Below, one piece after another: positions 7,139 through 16,297 of a DNA stretch of 36,918 nt. Under the pieces are notes generated by a model. It made no database searches. It worked only from the letters and a program-made list of their open reading frames with translations, and was not told the origin of the DNA. Source of the stretch: Pseudomonadota bacterium (GTDB lineage Bacteria; Pseudomonadota; Alphaproteobacteria; Caulobacterales; Caulobacteraceae). The stretch is taken from assembly GCA_023433585.1 (NCBI GenBank), contig JAEZCL010000081.1:1-36918 (forward strand), written 5' to 3'. How positions within the stretch are numbered: position 1 is the stretch's first letter; every line of letters begins with the position of its first letter. The translations under genes were made by a program, and so were the position numbers.

Positions 7139-7296
7139 AACCGTTGTGTCTGCTCATCGCCGCAATCGTGATGGTTTCGGCTTGCGCGTCTAACCGCGTT
7201 GGACCGCCCGCCTGCGACGGCGCCCGGCGTCAGCCAGTCAACGCCCCCCTGCCGGACGCCATCGCCGCTTTCCCCGCCCTTGCCCTGCGGTGCTGA
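7135..7296 (+). CDS. virB7: VirB7-like small lipoprotein
   Basis: This 53-aa protein has a lipoprotein signal: MKPLCLLIAAIVMVSAC with lipobox VSAC, so lipidation is predicted at Cys17. A second Cys (residue 27) and a terminal Cys could form disulphides, as VirB7 does with VirB9. The mature part is short and Pro-rich. Its place between virB6 and virB8, and the ATGA overlap with virB6, support VirB7. One base separates its stop from the virB8 start. Confidence 0.8.
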   Translation: MKPLCLLIAAIVMVSACASNRVGPPACDGARRQPVNAPLPDAIAAFPALALRC

Positions 7297-7297
7297 G

Positions 7298-7978
7298 ATG
7301 TTCGAAGCCTCACCCAAGGACCTGAAGCTCTATTTCCAGGAAGCGCGGCGATGGGAAGAGGATCGCCTGGCGACGCTCATCCGATCACGACGCCGGGCCT
7401 GGATCCTCGCGAGCGCCTCGGGCGTCCTCTGTCTGGCCTCGGTGGGCGCGGTCGCGGCGCTGGCTCCGCTGAAGACCGTTGAGCCGTTCGTTGTGCGCGT
7501 GGATCGCGCCACCGGCGCGGTGGAAGTCATGCGCGGCCTCAGCGAAGCGACGCCGCTGAGGTTTGAGGAGGCCGTCAGCAAATATTTTCTCGGTCGCTAC
7601 GTTATCGCCCGCGAAGGCTATCTGGACGCCGCGGCTGAGGATCAGTTCCGCACGGTGTCGGTGATGTCGGCGCCGACGGTTCGCCGGCATTTCGCCGAGG
7701 TCTTCCGAGGCTCCAACCCTGACAGTCCGCAGCAGCGGTTCGGCGCCGCAGCCGACGTGCTGATCGACATCCGCGCCGTGAGTTTCATCGAGGAGCGTGT
7801 GGCCCAGGTGCGTTTCCGCCGCGTCATCCGCTCGGCCCAACAGGCCGTGGAAAGCGATTGGATCGCCACGGTGGTCTTCGATTGGAGCGCGAGGCGGCTG
7901 TCGGATGCGGACCGCCAGCGCAATCCCCTGGGCTTCCAAGTTCAATCCTATCGCGTCGATCCGGAGGTCGCGCCATGA
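7298..7978 (+). CDS. virB8: VirB8 inner-membrane scaffold protein
   Basis: The start ATG at 7298 gives 226 residues. A short cytoplasmic N-terminus (YFQEARRWEEDRLATLIRSRR) is followed by one membrane helix (about residues 32-54). The NTF2-like periplasmic domain comes next, with the family blocks TVEPFVVRVDRATG, YVIAREGY and NPLGFQVQSYRVDPE. VirB8 bridges the inner-membrane complex and the outer-membrane core. It overlaps virB9 by ATGA. Confidence 0.92.
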   Translation: MFEASPKDLKLYFQEARRWEEDRLATLIRSRRRAWILASASGVLCLASVGAVAALAPLKTVEPFVVRVDRATGAVEVMRGLSEATPLRFEEAVSKYFLGRYVIAREGYLDAAAEDQFRTVSVMSAPTVRRHFAEVFRGSNPDSPQQRFGAAADVLIDIRAVSFIEERVAQVRFRRVIRSAQQAVESDWIATVVFDWSARRLSDADRQRNPLGFQVQSYRVDPEVAP

Positions 7979-8778
7979 AGATGCTTGCGCTCATTCTCGC
8001 TCTGTCCGCCGTAGACCCCGCTCCGCCGGTCGATCCGCGCGTTCAGACCATTGAGCATCACCAGGACGCGGTCACCCCGCTTCGCGGTCGGCTGCGCACC
8101 GCCCTGCAGGTGGTGTTCGCCGAAGCGGAGGTCATCCAGCAGGTCGCTCTTGGCGACGCCGTGGCCTGGGAAGCGGCGCCGGACGGCAATGTGCTGTTTC
8201 TGAAACCGCGCGAGCGACACGGTCCGACCAATCTGATCGTCACGACCGACGGCCCCTACGGCCGCCGACATTATCTGTTTGAGCTCGCCATTGCGCCGGA
8301 GCGCGATCGCGAGCGTACGCCTTTGCAAGTTCGATTCGTCTATCCTCAGGATGAGGCGCGCCGCCATGAAGCGGCGATCGACCAGGCGGTCGAACAGGCT
8401 CAGGCCGCGCTTGTTGACCTGACCTTGCAAGGCGCCGTGTTTGACGCGCCGCGCAACCTGAACTGGACCTACCAAGGCGCCGTCGCGCTTAAGCCGCTTG
8501 AGGTGTTCAACACCGCCCGTTTCACCTTGCTGCGCTTCGCCGACGGCCAATCCTTGCCGGCGATCTTCGCCGTCACAGACGGCGGCGACGAAAGTCTCGT
8601 CGCCTATGACGTCCGCGGCGACCTCGTGGTCGTGCACGCGGCGCCCCAGGCGTTGCGATTGAGGCGGGGGGACGCCGTCCTGTGCCTGTGGAACGAGGCC
8701 ACGGCGCCGCTTGACGAGCCGCTGGCCGGCGCCGCGTCCCCACAGATCGTGCGCCGCATGGCGGGAGACCGGCCATGA
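7975..8778 (+). CDS. virB9: VirB9 outer-membrane core protein
   Basis: The start ATG at 7975 overlaps the virB8 stop. The product has 267 residues: a short signal peptide, an N-terminal beta domain (TALQVVFAEAEVIQQVALGD, then LFLKPRERHGPTNLIVTTDGP) and the C-terminal domain that binds VirB7 (NLNWTYQGAVALKPLEVFNTARFTLLRF). These are standard VirB9/TrbG blocks. It forms the outer ring of the secretion core with VirB7 and VirB10. Its end overlaps virB10 by 4 nt. Confidence 0.92.
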   Translation: MKMLALILALSAVDPAPPVDPRVQTIEHHQDAVTPLRGRLRTALQVVFAEAEVIQQVALGDAVAWEAAPDGNVLFLKPRERHGPTNLIVTTDGPYGRRHYLFELAIAPERDRERTPLQVRFVYPQDEARRHEAAIDQAVEQAQAALVDLTLQGAVFDAPRNLNWTYQGAVALKPLEVFNTARFTLLRFADGQSLPAIFAVTDGGDESLVAYDVRGDLVVVHAAPQALRLRRGDAVLCLWNEATAPLDEPLAGAASPQIVRRMAGDRP

Positions 8779-9908
8779 CCCGCTCTGAGGCCGATCTGGC
8801 GGCGCCGGAACCGCCCGAACGCGGTGCGCCGGCGGCGAGCGATCGAGGGTTTTCACTGGTCGGCGGACGTCGGTCGCGTGTGCTCAGCCGTGCACTGCCG
8901 CTCGGGGCGCTGATCGTGGGCGGCGGGATCCTCTTGGCCGCCAGCTGGGGCGATGATGATCGGCCAGCGGGTCCGCAGACGCCTGCCGCCGAGCCGCCCT
9001 CATCCCAAAACGCCAGCGCACCGGCGTTCGAGCCGGCGCGACGCAGCGGGGATACGGAGCCCTTGCCCATGCTGTCAGGATCGGATGACGCGGGCCACAC
9101 GACCGATGCCGTCCTCCCTGGCGGCCGCTCAGACCTCCCGACGGCTGACGCGGACCAAGAGGCCGCCCGGCGCGCCCTGGCCGAGGCGGCCCAGCGGGCC
9201 CCGGTTCTGGCCTGGAGCGCCCGCCCGCAGGACCCTGCGCGCGCCCAAGCTCCGCTCAGCGCATCGCCCAGCGACCCAAGCCCAGCCTCAACGCTGGACG
9301 GCTTGCGCCGTTCAGGCGCGATCGCGCGGGTTCGCGCCAGCGTCGTCGGTGATCGCAGTCATCTTCTGCTGGCGGGAACGGCGATTCCTTGCCTCTTGGA
9401 GACCGCGATCGACAGCGCGCTGCCGGGCTATGTGCGCTGCATTGTTCCCTCCGATGTTTGGTCGGCCAACGGCGCCATGGTGTTGATCGAGCGCGGCGCC
9501 CAGGTGCTCGGGGAATACGCCTCGACGCCCGCCCGCGGCGGCGGGCGGCTGTTTGTGGTCTGGAACCGGGCCGTGACGCCGGCGGGGGTCAGCGTATCCT
9601 TGGCGTCCCCGGCCGCCGACGCCATGGGCCGCTCCGGCGTCGACGGGGTTTTGGACACCCATTTCTGGACGCGTTTCGGCGCCGCCTTGATGTTCTCTCT
9701 GGTGGATGAGGGGACCGCTGCGGCGGCCCCCAGCCGAACCGCGCCCCCTGTCACGCGCCTGCCCTCCGACGCGGCCTCGGTGGCGTTGGACCGCTCGATC
9801 GATCTGCCGCCGACGCTGCGCTTGGACCAAGGCGCCGAACTGACCATCATGACGGCGCAGGATCTGGACTTCTCCGAGGTCTATCGTCTGGCCTTGCGCG
9901 CCCCATGA
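8775..9908 (+). CDS. virB10: VirB10/TrbI core protein
   Basis: The product has 377 residues: a cytoplasmic N-terminus, one membrane helix (about 38-58), a long Pro/Ala-rich periplasmic linker (60-180) and a TrbI beta-barrel domain (about 180-370). Family motifs include HLLLAGTAIPCLLETAIDSALPG, CIVPSDVW and LIERGAQVLGEY. The end (RLDQGAELTIMTAQDLDFSEVY) is typical. VirB10 spans both membranes and senses ATP use by VirB4/VirB11/VirD4. It overlaps virB11 by 4 nt. Confidence 0.93.
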   Translation: MTRSEADLAAPEPPERGAPAASDRGFSLVGGRRSRVLSRALPLGALIVGGGILLAASWGDDDRPAGPQTPAAEPPSSQNASAPAFEPARRSGDTEPLPMLSGSDDAGHTTDAVLPGGRSDLPTADADQEAARRALAEAAQRAPVLAWSARPQDPARAQAPLSASPSDPSPASTLDGLRRSGAIARVRASVVGDRSHLLLAGTAIPCLLETAIDSALPGYVRCIVPSDVWSANGAMVLIERGAQVLGEYASTPARGGGRLFVVWNRAVTPAGVSVSLASPAADAMGRSGVDGVLDTHFWTRFGAALMFSLVDEGTAAAAPSRTAPPVTRLPSDAASVALDRSIDLPPTLRLDQGAELTIMTAQDLDFSEVYRLALRAP

Positions 9909-10906
9909 CGGCCGGAGCGGTTCTGCGCCGGCACCTGGAGCCGCTGACGCCCTTGTTGGCGGCCGACGGCGTAACCGACCTTGTGGTGAACCGACCCTTT
10001 GAGGTGGGCGTTGAGGCCGGCGGCGTTTGGCGTTGGCGCGCGGCGCCCGAGTTGGATCCGACCTGGCTCATGACCCTGGCGATCGCCGCCGCCGCACACA
10101 CCCGGCAGGACATCGACGACACACATCCGATCTGCTCCACGGTCCTTCCGGGCGGCGCCCGTTGTCAGATCGCGGCGCCGCCCGCGACCCCGCCGGATCA
10201 GATCAGCCTGACCCTGCGCCTGCCCTCCAAGGCGCCGCGGGATGCGCAAGCGATCCCCGACGACCTGTTCCAGGGCGTGCAGGCCCGGCACCCCCCGAGG
10301 ACCGCCGAAGATGACGCCCTGATCGCCCTGAAGGCCGCCGGCGACTGGCCCGGATTCTTCCGGCGCGCGGTCAGGCTGCGTCGCAACATCCTGATCTCGG
10401 GCGCCACCGGCTCGGGCAAGACCACCTTCGCCAAGCGGCTGCTGCGGCTGATTCCGCCGGACGAGCGCCTGATCACCATTGAGGACGCCCGCGAACTGGA
10501 CCCGCCGCACCGCAATGTGGTGCATCTGCTCTACGCCAGCGAGGGCCAAGGCCTGTCTCAGTTGCGCCCGGAAGCCCTCCTGCGCAGCGCCTTGCGCATG
10601 CGCCCGGACCGCGTTCTGTTTCAAGAACTTCGAGACGGTTCCGCTTATCATTTCTTAAGAGCGGTCAACTCCGGCCATCCGGGATCCATCACCACCATCC
10701 ACGCCAACTCCGCCGCGTTGGCGTTTGAGCAGCTGTTCCTGCTGGTGCGGGAATCCGAGGCCGGTCGCGACCTGCCGCGCGACGATGTGCGCGCCCTGCT
10801 GCGGCTGCTCATCGACATTGTCGTGCAGGTGGCGCGGGTGGACGGCGCCTATCGGGTGACGGAGGTCTGGCATGACCCTGACGGTGGGCGCGCCCTTCGC
10901 CCATAG
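9905..10906 (+). CDS. virB11: VirB11 secretion ATPase
   Basis: This 333-aa protein has Walker A at 166-174 (GATGSGKTT). It also has an Asp box (LITIEDARELD), the Walker B/His region (ALRMRPDRVLFQELRDG) and the His box (GHPGSITTIHANSA), all in the spacing of VirB11/PilT-type hexameric ATPases. The N-terminal domain matches VirB11 (GVTDLVVNRPFEVGVEAGG). It energises pilus assembly and DNA transfer at the inner membrane. Its last 35 nt overlap virD4. Confidence 0.94.
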   Translation: MTAGAVLRRHLEPLTPLLAADGVTDLVVNRPFEVGVEAGGVWRWRAAPELDPTWLMTLAIAAAAHTRQDIDDTHPICSTVLPGGARCQIAAPPATPPDQISLTLRLPSKAPRDAQAIPDDLFQGVQARHPPRTAEDDALIALKAAGDWPGFFRRAVRLRRNILISGATGSGKTTFAKRLLRLIPPDERLITIEDARELDPPHRNVVHLLYASEGQGLSQLRPEALLRSALRMRPDRVLFQELRDGSAYHFLRAVNSGHPGSITTIHANSAALAFEQLFLLVRESEAGRDLPRDDVRALLRLLIDIVVQVARVDGAYRVTEVWHDPDGGRALRP

Positions 10907-12638
10907 CCCCTGGGGCCGCGTGCTGGCCGTCGCGTTCGGCCTCATAGCCGCAATCGGCCTGGGCGCCGTCATCGCTCTGGCCGGTCTTGGCCAGCTGTCC
11001 GCCGACCTGGACTGGGGCGCGGCGCCCGGCTGGTTCTGGCGTCATCGCCGCCACCCGGAGATTCAGCTTTGGGCCGCCATCGGCGTAAGCGTCGCCGCCC
11101 TCGCCCTGGGCGCCCTTTTCATGCTGACCCTCTGGCCGCGCCGGCCCCTGCATGGCGCAGCCCACTGGGGCGGCGCCGCGGATCTGCGCCGCGCCGGCCT
11201 GTTCGCTGAGACCGGCGTGGTCATCGGCCGGGCCCATGGCCGATATCTGGTCAGCGACGCGCAGAGCCATGTGCTCACCTATGCCCCGACGCGCGCGGGC
11301 AAGGGCGTCGGCCTGGTGATCCCCACGCTCCTGGCCTGGCCCGGCTCTGCGGTGGTGCTAGACATCAAGCGCGAGAACTGGGCGGCGACGGCCGGCTACC
11401 GGCGGGCCTGCGGTCAAACGGTGCATCTGTTTGACCCCCTGGCCGTCGACGGTCGCACCTCACGGTTCAATCCGCTGGGCCATGTGGATCGCCGCGACCC
11501 TATCCAGGCGCTGGATGAGCTGCAGCGCATCGGACTGATGCTGTTCCCGGGCCACGACCACGCCGACCCGTTCTGGAGCGAGGCGGCGCGCACGGGCTTT
11601 CTGGGCGTCGGACTGATGGCGGCGGCGGACCCGCAGCGCCCCTTCACCCTGGGCGAGATTCTTCGACTACTCACCCAGGACGACCCGCGTGTCCGCCTGC
11701 CGGCCATCATACGCGACGGCGAGGATCGCGGCCTCACCTATCACGCGGTCTGCATCGCCGCGGTCAATGACTTCTGCGCCGCCAGCGAGAACACCTTCGC
11801 ATCGATCCGCCAGACCATCACCGCCCGCATGGGCTTGTGGCTCCACCCTGGGGTGGACGCCGCCACGGCGGCCAGCGACTTCGACCTGGCCGACGTGGGC
11901 CGGGGCGGCCTGTCGATCTATCTGGGCGCCACGCCTGACAACATGCAACGGCTGGCCCCGCTTTACGCCCTGTTCTTCCAGCAGCTGATCGACCGCAACA
12001 CGCGCACGCTGCCGGACAGACGGACGCCGCGCACCCTGGTGTTGCTGGACGAGTTCGCTCGCCTTGGCCCGGCTCCGGTGCTGGCCAAGGCCTTCGCCTA
12101 CGCCGCCGGCTATCAGCTGCGCTTGATGGCCGTGATTCAGAGCCCCTCGCAACTGCGCGGGCTTTACGGGGCGGACCTGGCCGAAGAGATCATGACCAAC
12201 TGCGGCTTGGAGGTGGTGTTCGCGCCGCGCGCGCTGGTGGTGGCTCAGGCGCTCAGTGAGCGTCTCGGCGCCCAAACCGTCACGGCGCGGGCCCGCTCAC
12301 GCCCGTCTGGCCTCACCGCGGGCCGGCGCAGCCTGACCCTGACGGATCAGCGGCGACCGCTTTTGCTACCACAGGAGTTGCTGAACTTGCCAAAGGATCA
12401 GCTGGTCATCCTGGCCGACGGTCATCCGCCGCTGCGCGGCCGCAGGCTGACCTATTACCGTGACCGGCGCTTCAAGGCGCGAGCCGCCCTGCTCCCGCCC
12501 CAGCCGCCAAGCTGCACGTCATCAACAGGCCATCCCGCGGAACCCGCCACGCCGATCGCCTCAGAGCGGATCAGCCAGTGGATCCGCCAATCCCTCGCCG
12601 CCGAACGGGACCGATCCGAGCGTAATCATTCTACCTAA
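10872..12638 (+). CDS. virD4: VirD4/TraG type IV coupling protein
   Basis: The product has 588 residues. Two N-terminal membrane segments (about 16-38 and 60-83) precede the ATPase domain. Walker A is at 138-145 (APTRAGKG), followed by VVLDIKRENW and the Walker B region TLVLLDEFARLGP. Other TraG blocks are ENTFASIRQTITARMGLW and LRLMAVIQSPSQLRGLYG. It links the relaxosome to the VirB channel and pumps DNA. The ATG at 10872 overlaps virB11 by 35 nt; no better start is visible, as the first membrane helix begins soon after. It is the last gene of the secretion operon. Confidence 0.94.
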   Translation: MTLTVGAPFAHSPWGRVLAVAFGLIAAIGLGAVIALAGLGQLSADLDWGAAPGWFWRHRRHPEIQLWAAIGVSVAALALGALFMLTLWPRRPLHGAAHWGGAADLRRAGLFAETGVVIGRAHGRYLVSDAQSHVLTYAPTRAGKGVGLVIPTLLAWPGSAVVLDIKRENWAATAGYRRACGQTVHLFDPLAVDGRTSRFNPLGHVDRRDPIQALDELQRIGLMLFPGHDHADPFWSEAARTGFLGVGLMAAADPQRPFTLGEILRLLTQDDPRVRLPAIIRDGEDRGLTYHAVCIAAVNDFCAASENTFASIRQTITARMGLWLHPGVDAATAASDFDLADVGRGGLSIYLGATPDNMQRLAPLYALFFQQLIDRNTRTLPDRRTPRTLVLLDEFARLGPAPVLAKAFAYAAGYQLRLMAVIQSPSQLRGLYGADLAEEIMTNCGLEVVFAPRALVVAQALSERLGAQTVTARARSRPSGLTAGRRSLTLTDQRRPLLLPQELLNLPKDQLVILADGHPPLRGRRLTYYRDRRFKARAALLPPQPPSCTSSTGHPAEPATPIASERISQWIRQSLAAERDRSERNHST

Positions 12639-12761
12639 TGGAGAGTCACTCTACCCAAATATTGACGGCGCCGCGAAGTTGAGCAAGCGTGGCCATAACC
12701 ACCGTCGACGACCGATTCGGACGCTCCCTTCGGGCACAGTCATGGGGGAGGAACACGCTCT

Positions 12762-14573
12762 ATGGCCAAAGGGCCTTTGAACCCGCAGACCCTGACGCCC
12801 TTTCTGGCGCCTGTGCTGCTCGACAGCGCCGACAAGACGGCGGACGCGGCCCTTTTGACCCAGCTGGTCAAGGCCGCTCGGCAGCGTATTGAAAGCAGCG
12901 ACGCGGTCACACGCCGTCTCATCCGGGATCAGCCCACCGGCGAACTGCGCGGGTTTCATCTGCACGCTCTGATCTATGAGGAAGTGCGCGAACCCAGCTG
13001 GCTGGCCGACGGCAGCCTGAAGGACAAGGCGCATCAGCTGATCATCCTGGCCGTACGCGGTCGGCGCGCGGCGCTCAACGCCACCGACAGCGACATGCGC
13101 GACCGCATCTTGAAGACGCTCAAGGCCGCGCGGCCTGTCCCTCGGGCGGTGATCGAGCCCTTCGTCGGCGACGAGGCCTCGGTGTTGCACCTGGCGGGCG
13201 TTCATACGCCGACGGCGGTCAAACCCAACAGCAAATCCTTGACCGGGTCGGCCCTGGAGCATGCGCTGGATCCGTTGGGCGACCAGACCTTCATGTTGTC
13301 GGCCGTGCGCAGCCGACCGGACATCGCAGGGCTTAAGGACGCGCAGAACCGGTCCCTGTCTGTCGGCGCCGCGCCGGCCGGCGGACGGATCTGGGTCGGC
13401 CGCCAGAAGAGCTGGGAGGACTTTGTCCAGAACCTGGAGCGCGTGTTCGCCCACGCCGAGACACAATCCACAGCGCCGCGCTTTGCGCTGCTGGCCCAGC
13501 AGATCACGGACTTCAGCCAGGTGAAGGACGCCTATGAGATCAGCCTGACGCCCAAGGATTTGCTGACGGAGGACGCGGTCAATGCGGCCGATTACGCCTG
13601 GGCCCGCAAATGGGCCTATGAGGCCCGCTTCGAGGTGGTCCAAAGCGACGGCCTGTCCCTGACCATCGACGGCTATCTAAACGGCGTAGCGCTCGGCCGC
13701 GCCGATCTCATCGTCACGGTCAACGACGCGAACGTGGAGCTGGATCTGGTCTGGGAGACCCCGGATGACGCCAAGACCAAGGATCACGGCCAGTGCCGCA
13801 GGGCGCTGACGGATGTGGACATGGTCAAGATCCATTACGACAGCGGCCACGCCATCGCCCAGGGCCGGTGCTATCTGAGCCAATATCGCGATGAGCCGTT
13901 CGACTGGACGTTCCAGCCCTTCGACGGCTTCAATGTGCGCCAGGAGAAGCCCAAGCTCGCCAGCGGCCAATCCCTCGCCGACGCCATCGGCGCCGAGGGC
14001 GATACATCGCTGTTCGCCTTTGTGCTCCAAAAGATGTTCCTGGACGCGGACGGCAGACCCAAGGGCTGGCTCGCGTGCGACGACGGCTCCATGGAGTTGG
14101 CGGATTTCATCCACCTGGATCCGGAGGCCAAGGTGGTGACCCTGGTCCACGTCAAGGCCTCCGGCTCGGACAAGGCGGATCGCCAGGCGTCTGTCTCCGA
14201 CTATGAGATCGTCGTCTCCCAGGCCGTCAAAAACCTCCGCCATCTGGAACGGCGAAACCTCTTCGACGAAATGACCAAGGGCAAAGGCAAGAAGATCGGC
14301 GCCGCCGTCTGGAAGGATGGCGAAAAGCAGAAGGATCGCGAAGACTTCTTAAAGGCGATCAAGCGCCTTCCCGCCAACTACAAGAAGGTCGCCATGGTGG
14401 TGCAGCCGCGGCTGACCCGCACCGAGCGCGACGCCTGCGGCGCCCTGAAGGCCGGCGCGAGCCGGCTCATGCGCATGAAACAGCTCAGCACCTTGCTGCT
14501 GTCGTCGCGGCTGTCGGCCAACGCCTGCGGGGCGCAACTCTACGCCGTGGTCGACGGCGCGCCGGACGCTTGA
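12762..14573 (+). CDS. Unknown 603-aa protein, possible nuclease-like C-terminus
   Basis: GGGGGAGG lies about 10 nt before the ATG. The preceding 123 bp after virD4 hold no gene, only a small dyad (AGAGTCACTCT at 12642-12652) and a TCTACC repeat that could be a promoter region. No family is recognised with confidence. The middle of the protein (DGLSLTIDGYLNGVALGRADL) is beta-rich. The C-terminal block reads CDDGSMELADFIHLDPEAK, then VTLVHVKASGS, then SVSDYEIVVSQAVKNLRHLE. The Asp/Glu residues followed by H-x-K on a predicted strand resemble a PD-(D/E)xK-type arrangement, so nuclease activity is possible but unproven. The gene is followed by two more unknown genes at 22 and 24 nt spacing, then an RM system, which suggests a defence role. 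Confidence 0.8.
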   Translation: MAKGPLNPQTLTPFLAPVLLDSADKTADAALLTQLVKAARQRIESSDAVTRRLIRDQPTGELRGFHLHALIYEEVREPSWLADGSLKDKAHQLIILAVRGRRAALNATDSDMRDRILKTLKAARPVPRAVIEPFVGDEASVLHLAGVHTPTAVKPNSKSLTGSALEHALDPLGDQTFMLSAVRSRPDIAGLKDAQNRSLSVGAAPAGGRIWVGRQKSWEDFVQNLERVFAHAETQSTAPRFALLAQQITDFSQVKDAYEISLTPKDLLTEDAVNAADYAWARKWAYEARFEVVQSDGLSLTIDGYLNGVALGRADLIVTVNDANVELDLVWETPDDAKTKDHGQCRRALTDVDMVKIHYDSGHAIAQGRCYLSQYRDEPFDWTFQPFDGFNVRQEKPKLASGQSLADAIGAEGDTSLFAFVLQKMFLDADGRPKGWLACDDGSMELADFIHLDPEAKVVTLVHVKASGSDKADRQASVSDYEIVVSQAVKNLRHLERRNLFDEMTKGKGKKIGAAVWKDGEKQKDREDFLKAIKRLPANYKKVAMVVQPRLTRTERDACGALKAGASRLMRMKQLSTLLLSSRLSANACGAQLYAVVDGAPDA

Positions 14574-14595
14574 GCGATAGTAGGGAAACCGGCCC

Positions 14596-15072
14596 ATGGG
14601 CGATGGCTACAATTTCCAGCGGCTGAAGGCGGCGATCCTCAAACTGAGCCAGGCGCAAGATTGGGAGACCGCCAAGAAGGAATGGAGCCTCAGAACCATT
14701 TTCGAGGCTGATGAACCGGACACCTGCCTTTGCGGCCATCACCCCATCATGGAGATCTGCGAGATCACCAACCGGGTGACCGGCAAATCCGCTGAAGTCG
14801 GCAATGTCTGCGTCAAACGGTTCCTGGGTCTGCGCTCGGACCTGGTCTTCACCGCCTTAAAGCGCATTCGCGCCGACATCGACAAAAGCCTCAACCCGGA
14901 CGCCATCGCCTATTTCAAATCCAAGGGCGTGTTCACCGACTGGGAGTATGGCTTTCTGGAGAACACGCACAGCAAGCGCAAGCTCTCACCCGCCCAGGCG
15001 GACATGCGGCGCACCATCAACAAAAAGGTCCTGGCCGCCGTTGAGCGGCGCGGCTTCCAAGGCCCCGGCTGA
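14596..15072 (+). CDS. Hypothetical protein with conserved Cys/His cluster
   Basis: The product has 158 residues. A striking block at residues 44-78 reads CLCGHHPIMEICEITNRVTG, then VGNVCVKRFLGL. It offers four Cys and two His, which could form a zinc site. The rest is helical and basic, with a Lys/Arg-rich C-terminus (THSKRKLSPAQADMRRTINKKVLAAVERRG). I recall similar unnamed proteins on mobile elements but no function. It is the middle gene of a three-gene run, 22 nt after the 603-aa gene and 24 nt before the DUF4236 gene, so the three are probably one transcript. Confidence 0.75.
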   Translation: MGDGYNFQRLKAAILKLSQAQDWETAKKEWSLRTIFEADEPDTCLCGHHPIMEICEITNRVTGKSAEVGNVCVKRFLGLRSDLVFTALKRIRADIDKSLNPDAIAYFKSKGVFTDWEYGFLENTHSKRKLSPAQADMRRTINKKVLAAVERRGFQGPG

Positions 15073-15096
15073 ACAGACGTCTCGGGGGGACGATCC

Positions 15097-16230
15097 ATGC
15101 CGTTCTACATTCGCAAAAGCGTGAGCGCGGGTCCGTTCCGGCTCAATTTCTCCAAAGGCGGCCTCGGCATGTCCGTGGGCGTCAAAGGTTTGCGGATCGG
15201 CACGGGTCCGCGTGGTCACTATGTGCATGCCGGCCGCGGCGGCCTCTACTACCGGTCTTCCATCGGCCGGCCGGGACAAAAACGCATACGCCCATCCCAG
15301 GCCGGCGCTCCGTCGCGCGGCGGGTCGCACTCTCCATCGCCCTATGACGCGGACGGGGTGCACATGGTCGAGATCGAGTCCGGCGATGTCCTCCAGATGC
15401 GCGACGCCCAATTCGCCGATCTTCTGGATGACATCAACGCCAACGCCGCGCGCACGCCCTTGGGCAAGCTGACCGGCTGGGTCGGGATCATTTTGGGCCT
15501 GATCTGCGTGTTCATCGACGCCAGCGTCGGCCTTTTGGTGTGGGGCCTGACGATACCCGCTTGGCTGTCTGCACGCTGGCTGGACAGCTATCAGCGCCGT
15601 TCGGTGCTGTTTTACGATCTGGAGCCGGACGCCTTAGACGCCTACCGGGCCCTGACCGAAGCGTTCGACGTGATCGTGGCCTGCGACGGCAAATGGCACG
15701 TTGCAGCCGGCGGCGCCGTACAGGATCTGACCACCTGGAAGCGCAACGCCGGCGCCACCCATGTGGTGCGAAAGCAGCCGATCACGCCGGCCTACGCCCT
15801 GCCCGCGATCATCGCCTGCAACCTCACGCCGCCCGCCATTCCGGTGGGCGCCCAGACCCTCTATCTGCTGCCGGACGTGGTGCTGATCGTCCACGGCAAG
15901 ACGGTCGGCGCCGTCGGCTACGCCGATCTTGACTTGCGCTGGGACGATTCCAACTTCATCGAAGAGGGCAAGGTGCCTGGCGACGCCTTGGTGGTGGGCC
16001 ACACCTGGAAACACCCCAACAAACGCGGCGGCCCGGATCGGCGTTTCAAGCACAACTACCAAATCCCGGTCTGCCGCTATGACCTGCTGCATTTCAAAAG
16101 CGCCTCGGGCCTCAACGAGCTGGTGGAATTTTCCCGGCTCGGCGTCTCACGCCCCCTCGTCCAGACCGCACACCGCCTGGCTCAGCTGAACGGGCGGATC
16201 ACCGTTCCGCATCGGCTGGCTGGAGGCTGA
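15097..16230 (+). CDS. DUF4236-domain membrane protein
   Basis: The product has 377 residues. Residues 1-52 are a clear DUF4236 domain (IRKSVSAGPFRLNFSKGGLG, then GTGPRGHYVHAGRGGLYYR). A Ser/Pro-rich linker follows, then two membrane segments near residues 125-165 (GWVGIILGLICVFIDASVGL, LLVWGLTIPAWLSARW). The remaining 200 residues form a soluble domain with no recognised motif. DUF4236 has no known biochemical function but often occurs in proteins of mobile DNA. GGGGGGA lies 6 nt before the start. It ends the three-gene cassette and converges on the restriction gene. Confidence 0.8.
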   Translation: MPFYIRKSVSAGPFRLNFSKGGLGMSVGVKGLRIGTGPRGHYVHAGRGGLYYRSSIGRPGQKRIRPSQAGAPSRGGSHSPSPYDADGVHMVEIESGDVLQMRDAQFADLLDDINANAARTPLGKLTGWVGIILGLICVFIDASVGLLVWGLTIPAWLSARWLDSYQRRSVLFYDLEPDALDAYRALTEAFDVIVACDGKWHVAAGGAVQDLTTWKRNAGATHVVRKQPITPAYALPAIIACNLTPPAIPVGAQTLYLLPDVVLIVHGKTVGAVGYADLDLRWDDSNFIEEGKVPGDALVVGHTWKHPNKRGGPDRRFKHNYQIPVCRYDLLHFKSASGLNELVEFSRLGVSRPLVQTAHRLAQLNGRITVPHRLAGG

Positions 16231-16236
16231 GCCAGC
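16215..16236 (+). terminator. Possible weak terminator hairpin
   Basis: GCTGGCT and AGCCAGC (7-bp perfect arms, 8-nt loop) overlap the stop codon of the DUF4236 gene, in the 67-bp gap before the convergent restriction gene. There is no T tract, so intrinsic termination is doubtful. Confidence 0.3.
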
Positions 16237-16297
16237 GCCATAAAGTTCCAGTCTGGACAGCTTCTCGTTCCCTTCGCCGGTATGCAGCGTCAGGGTG

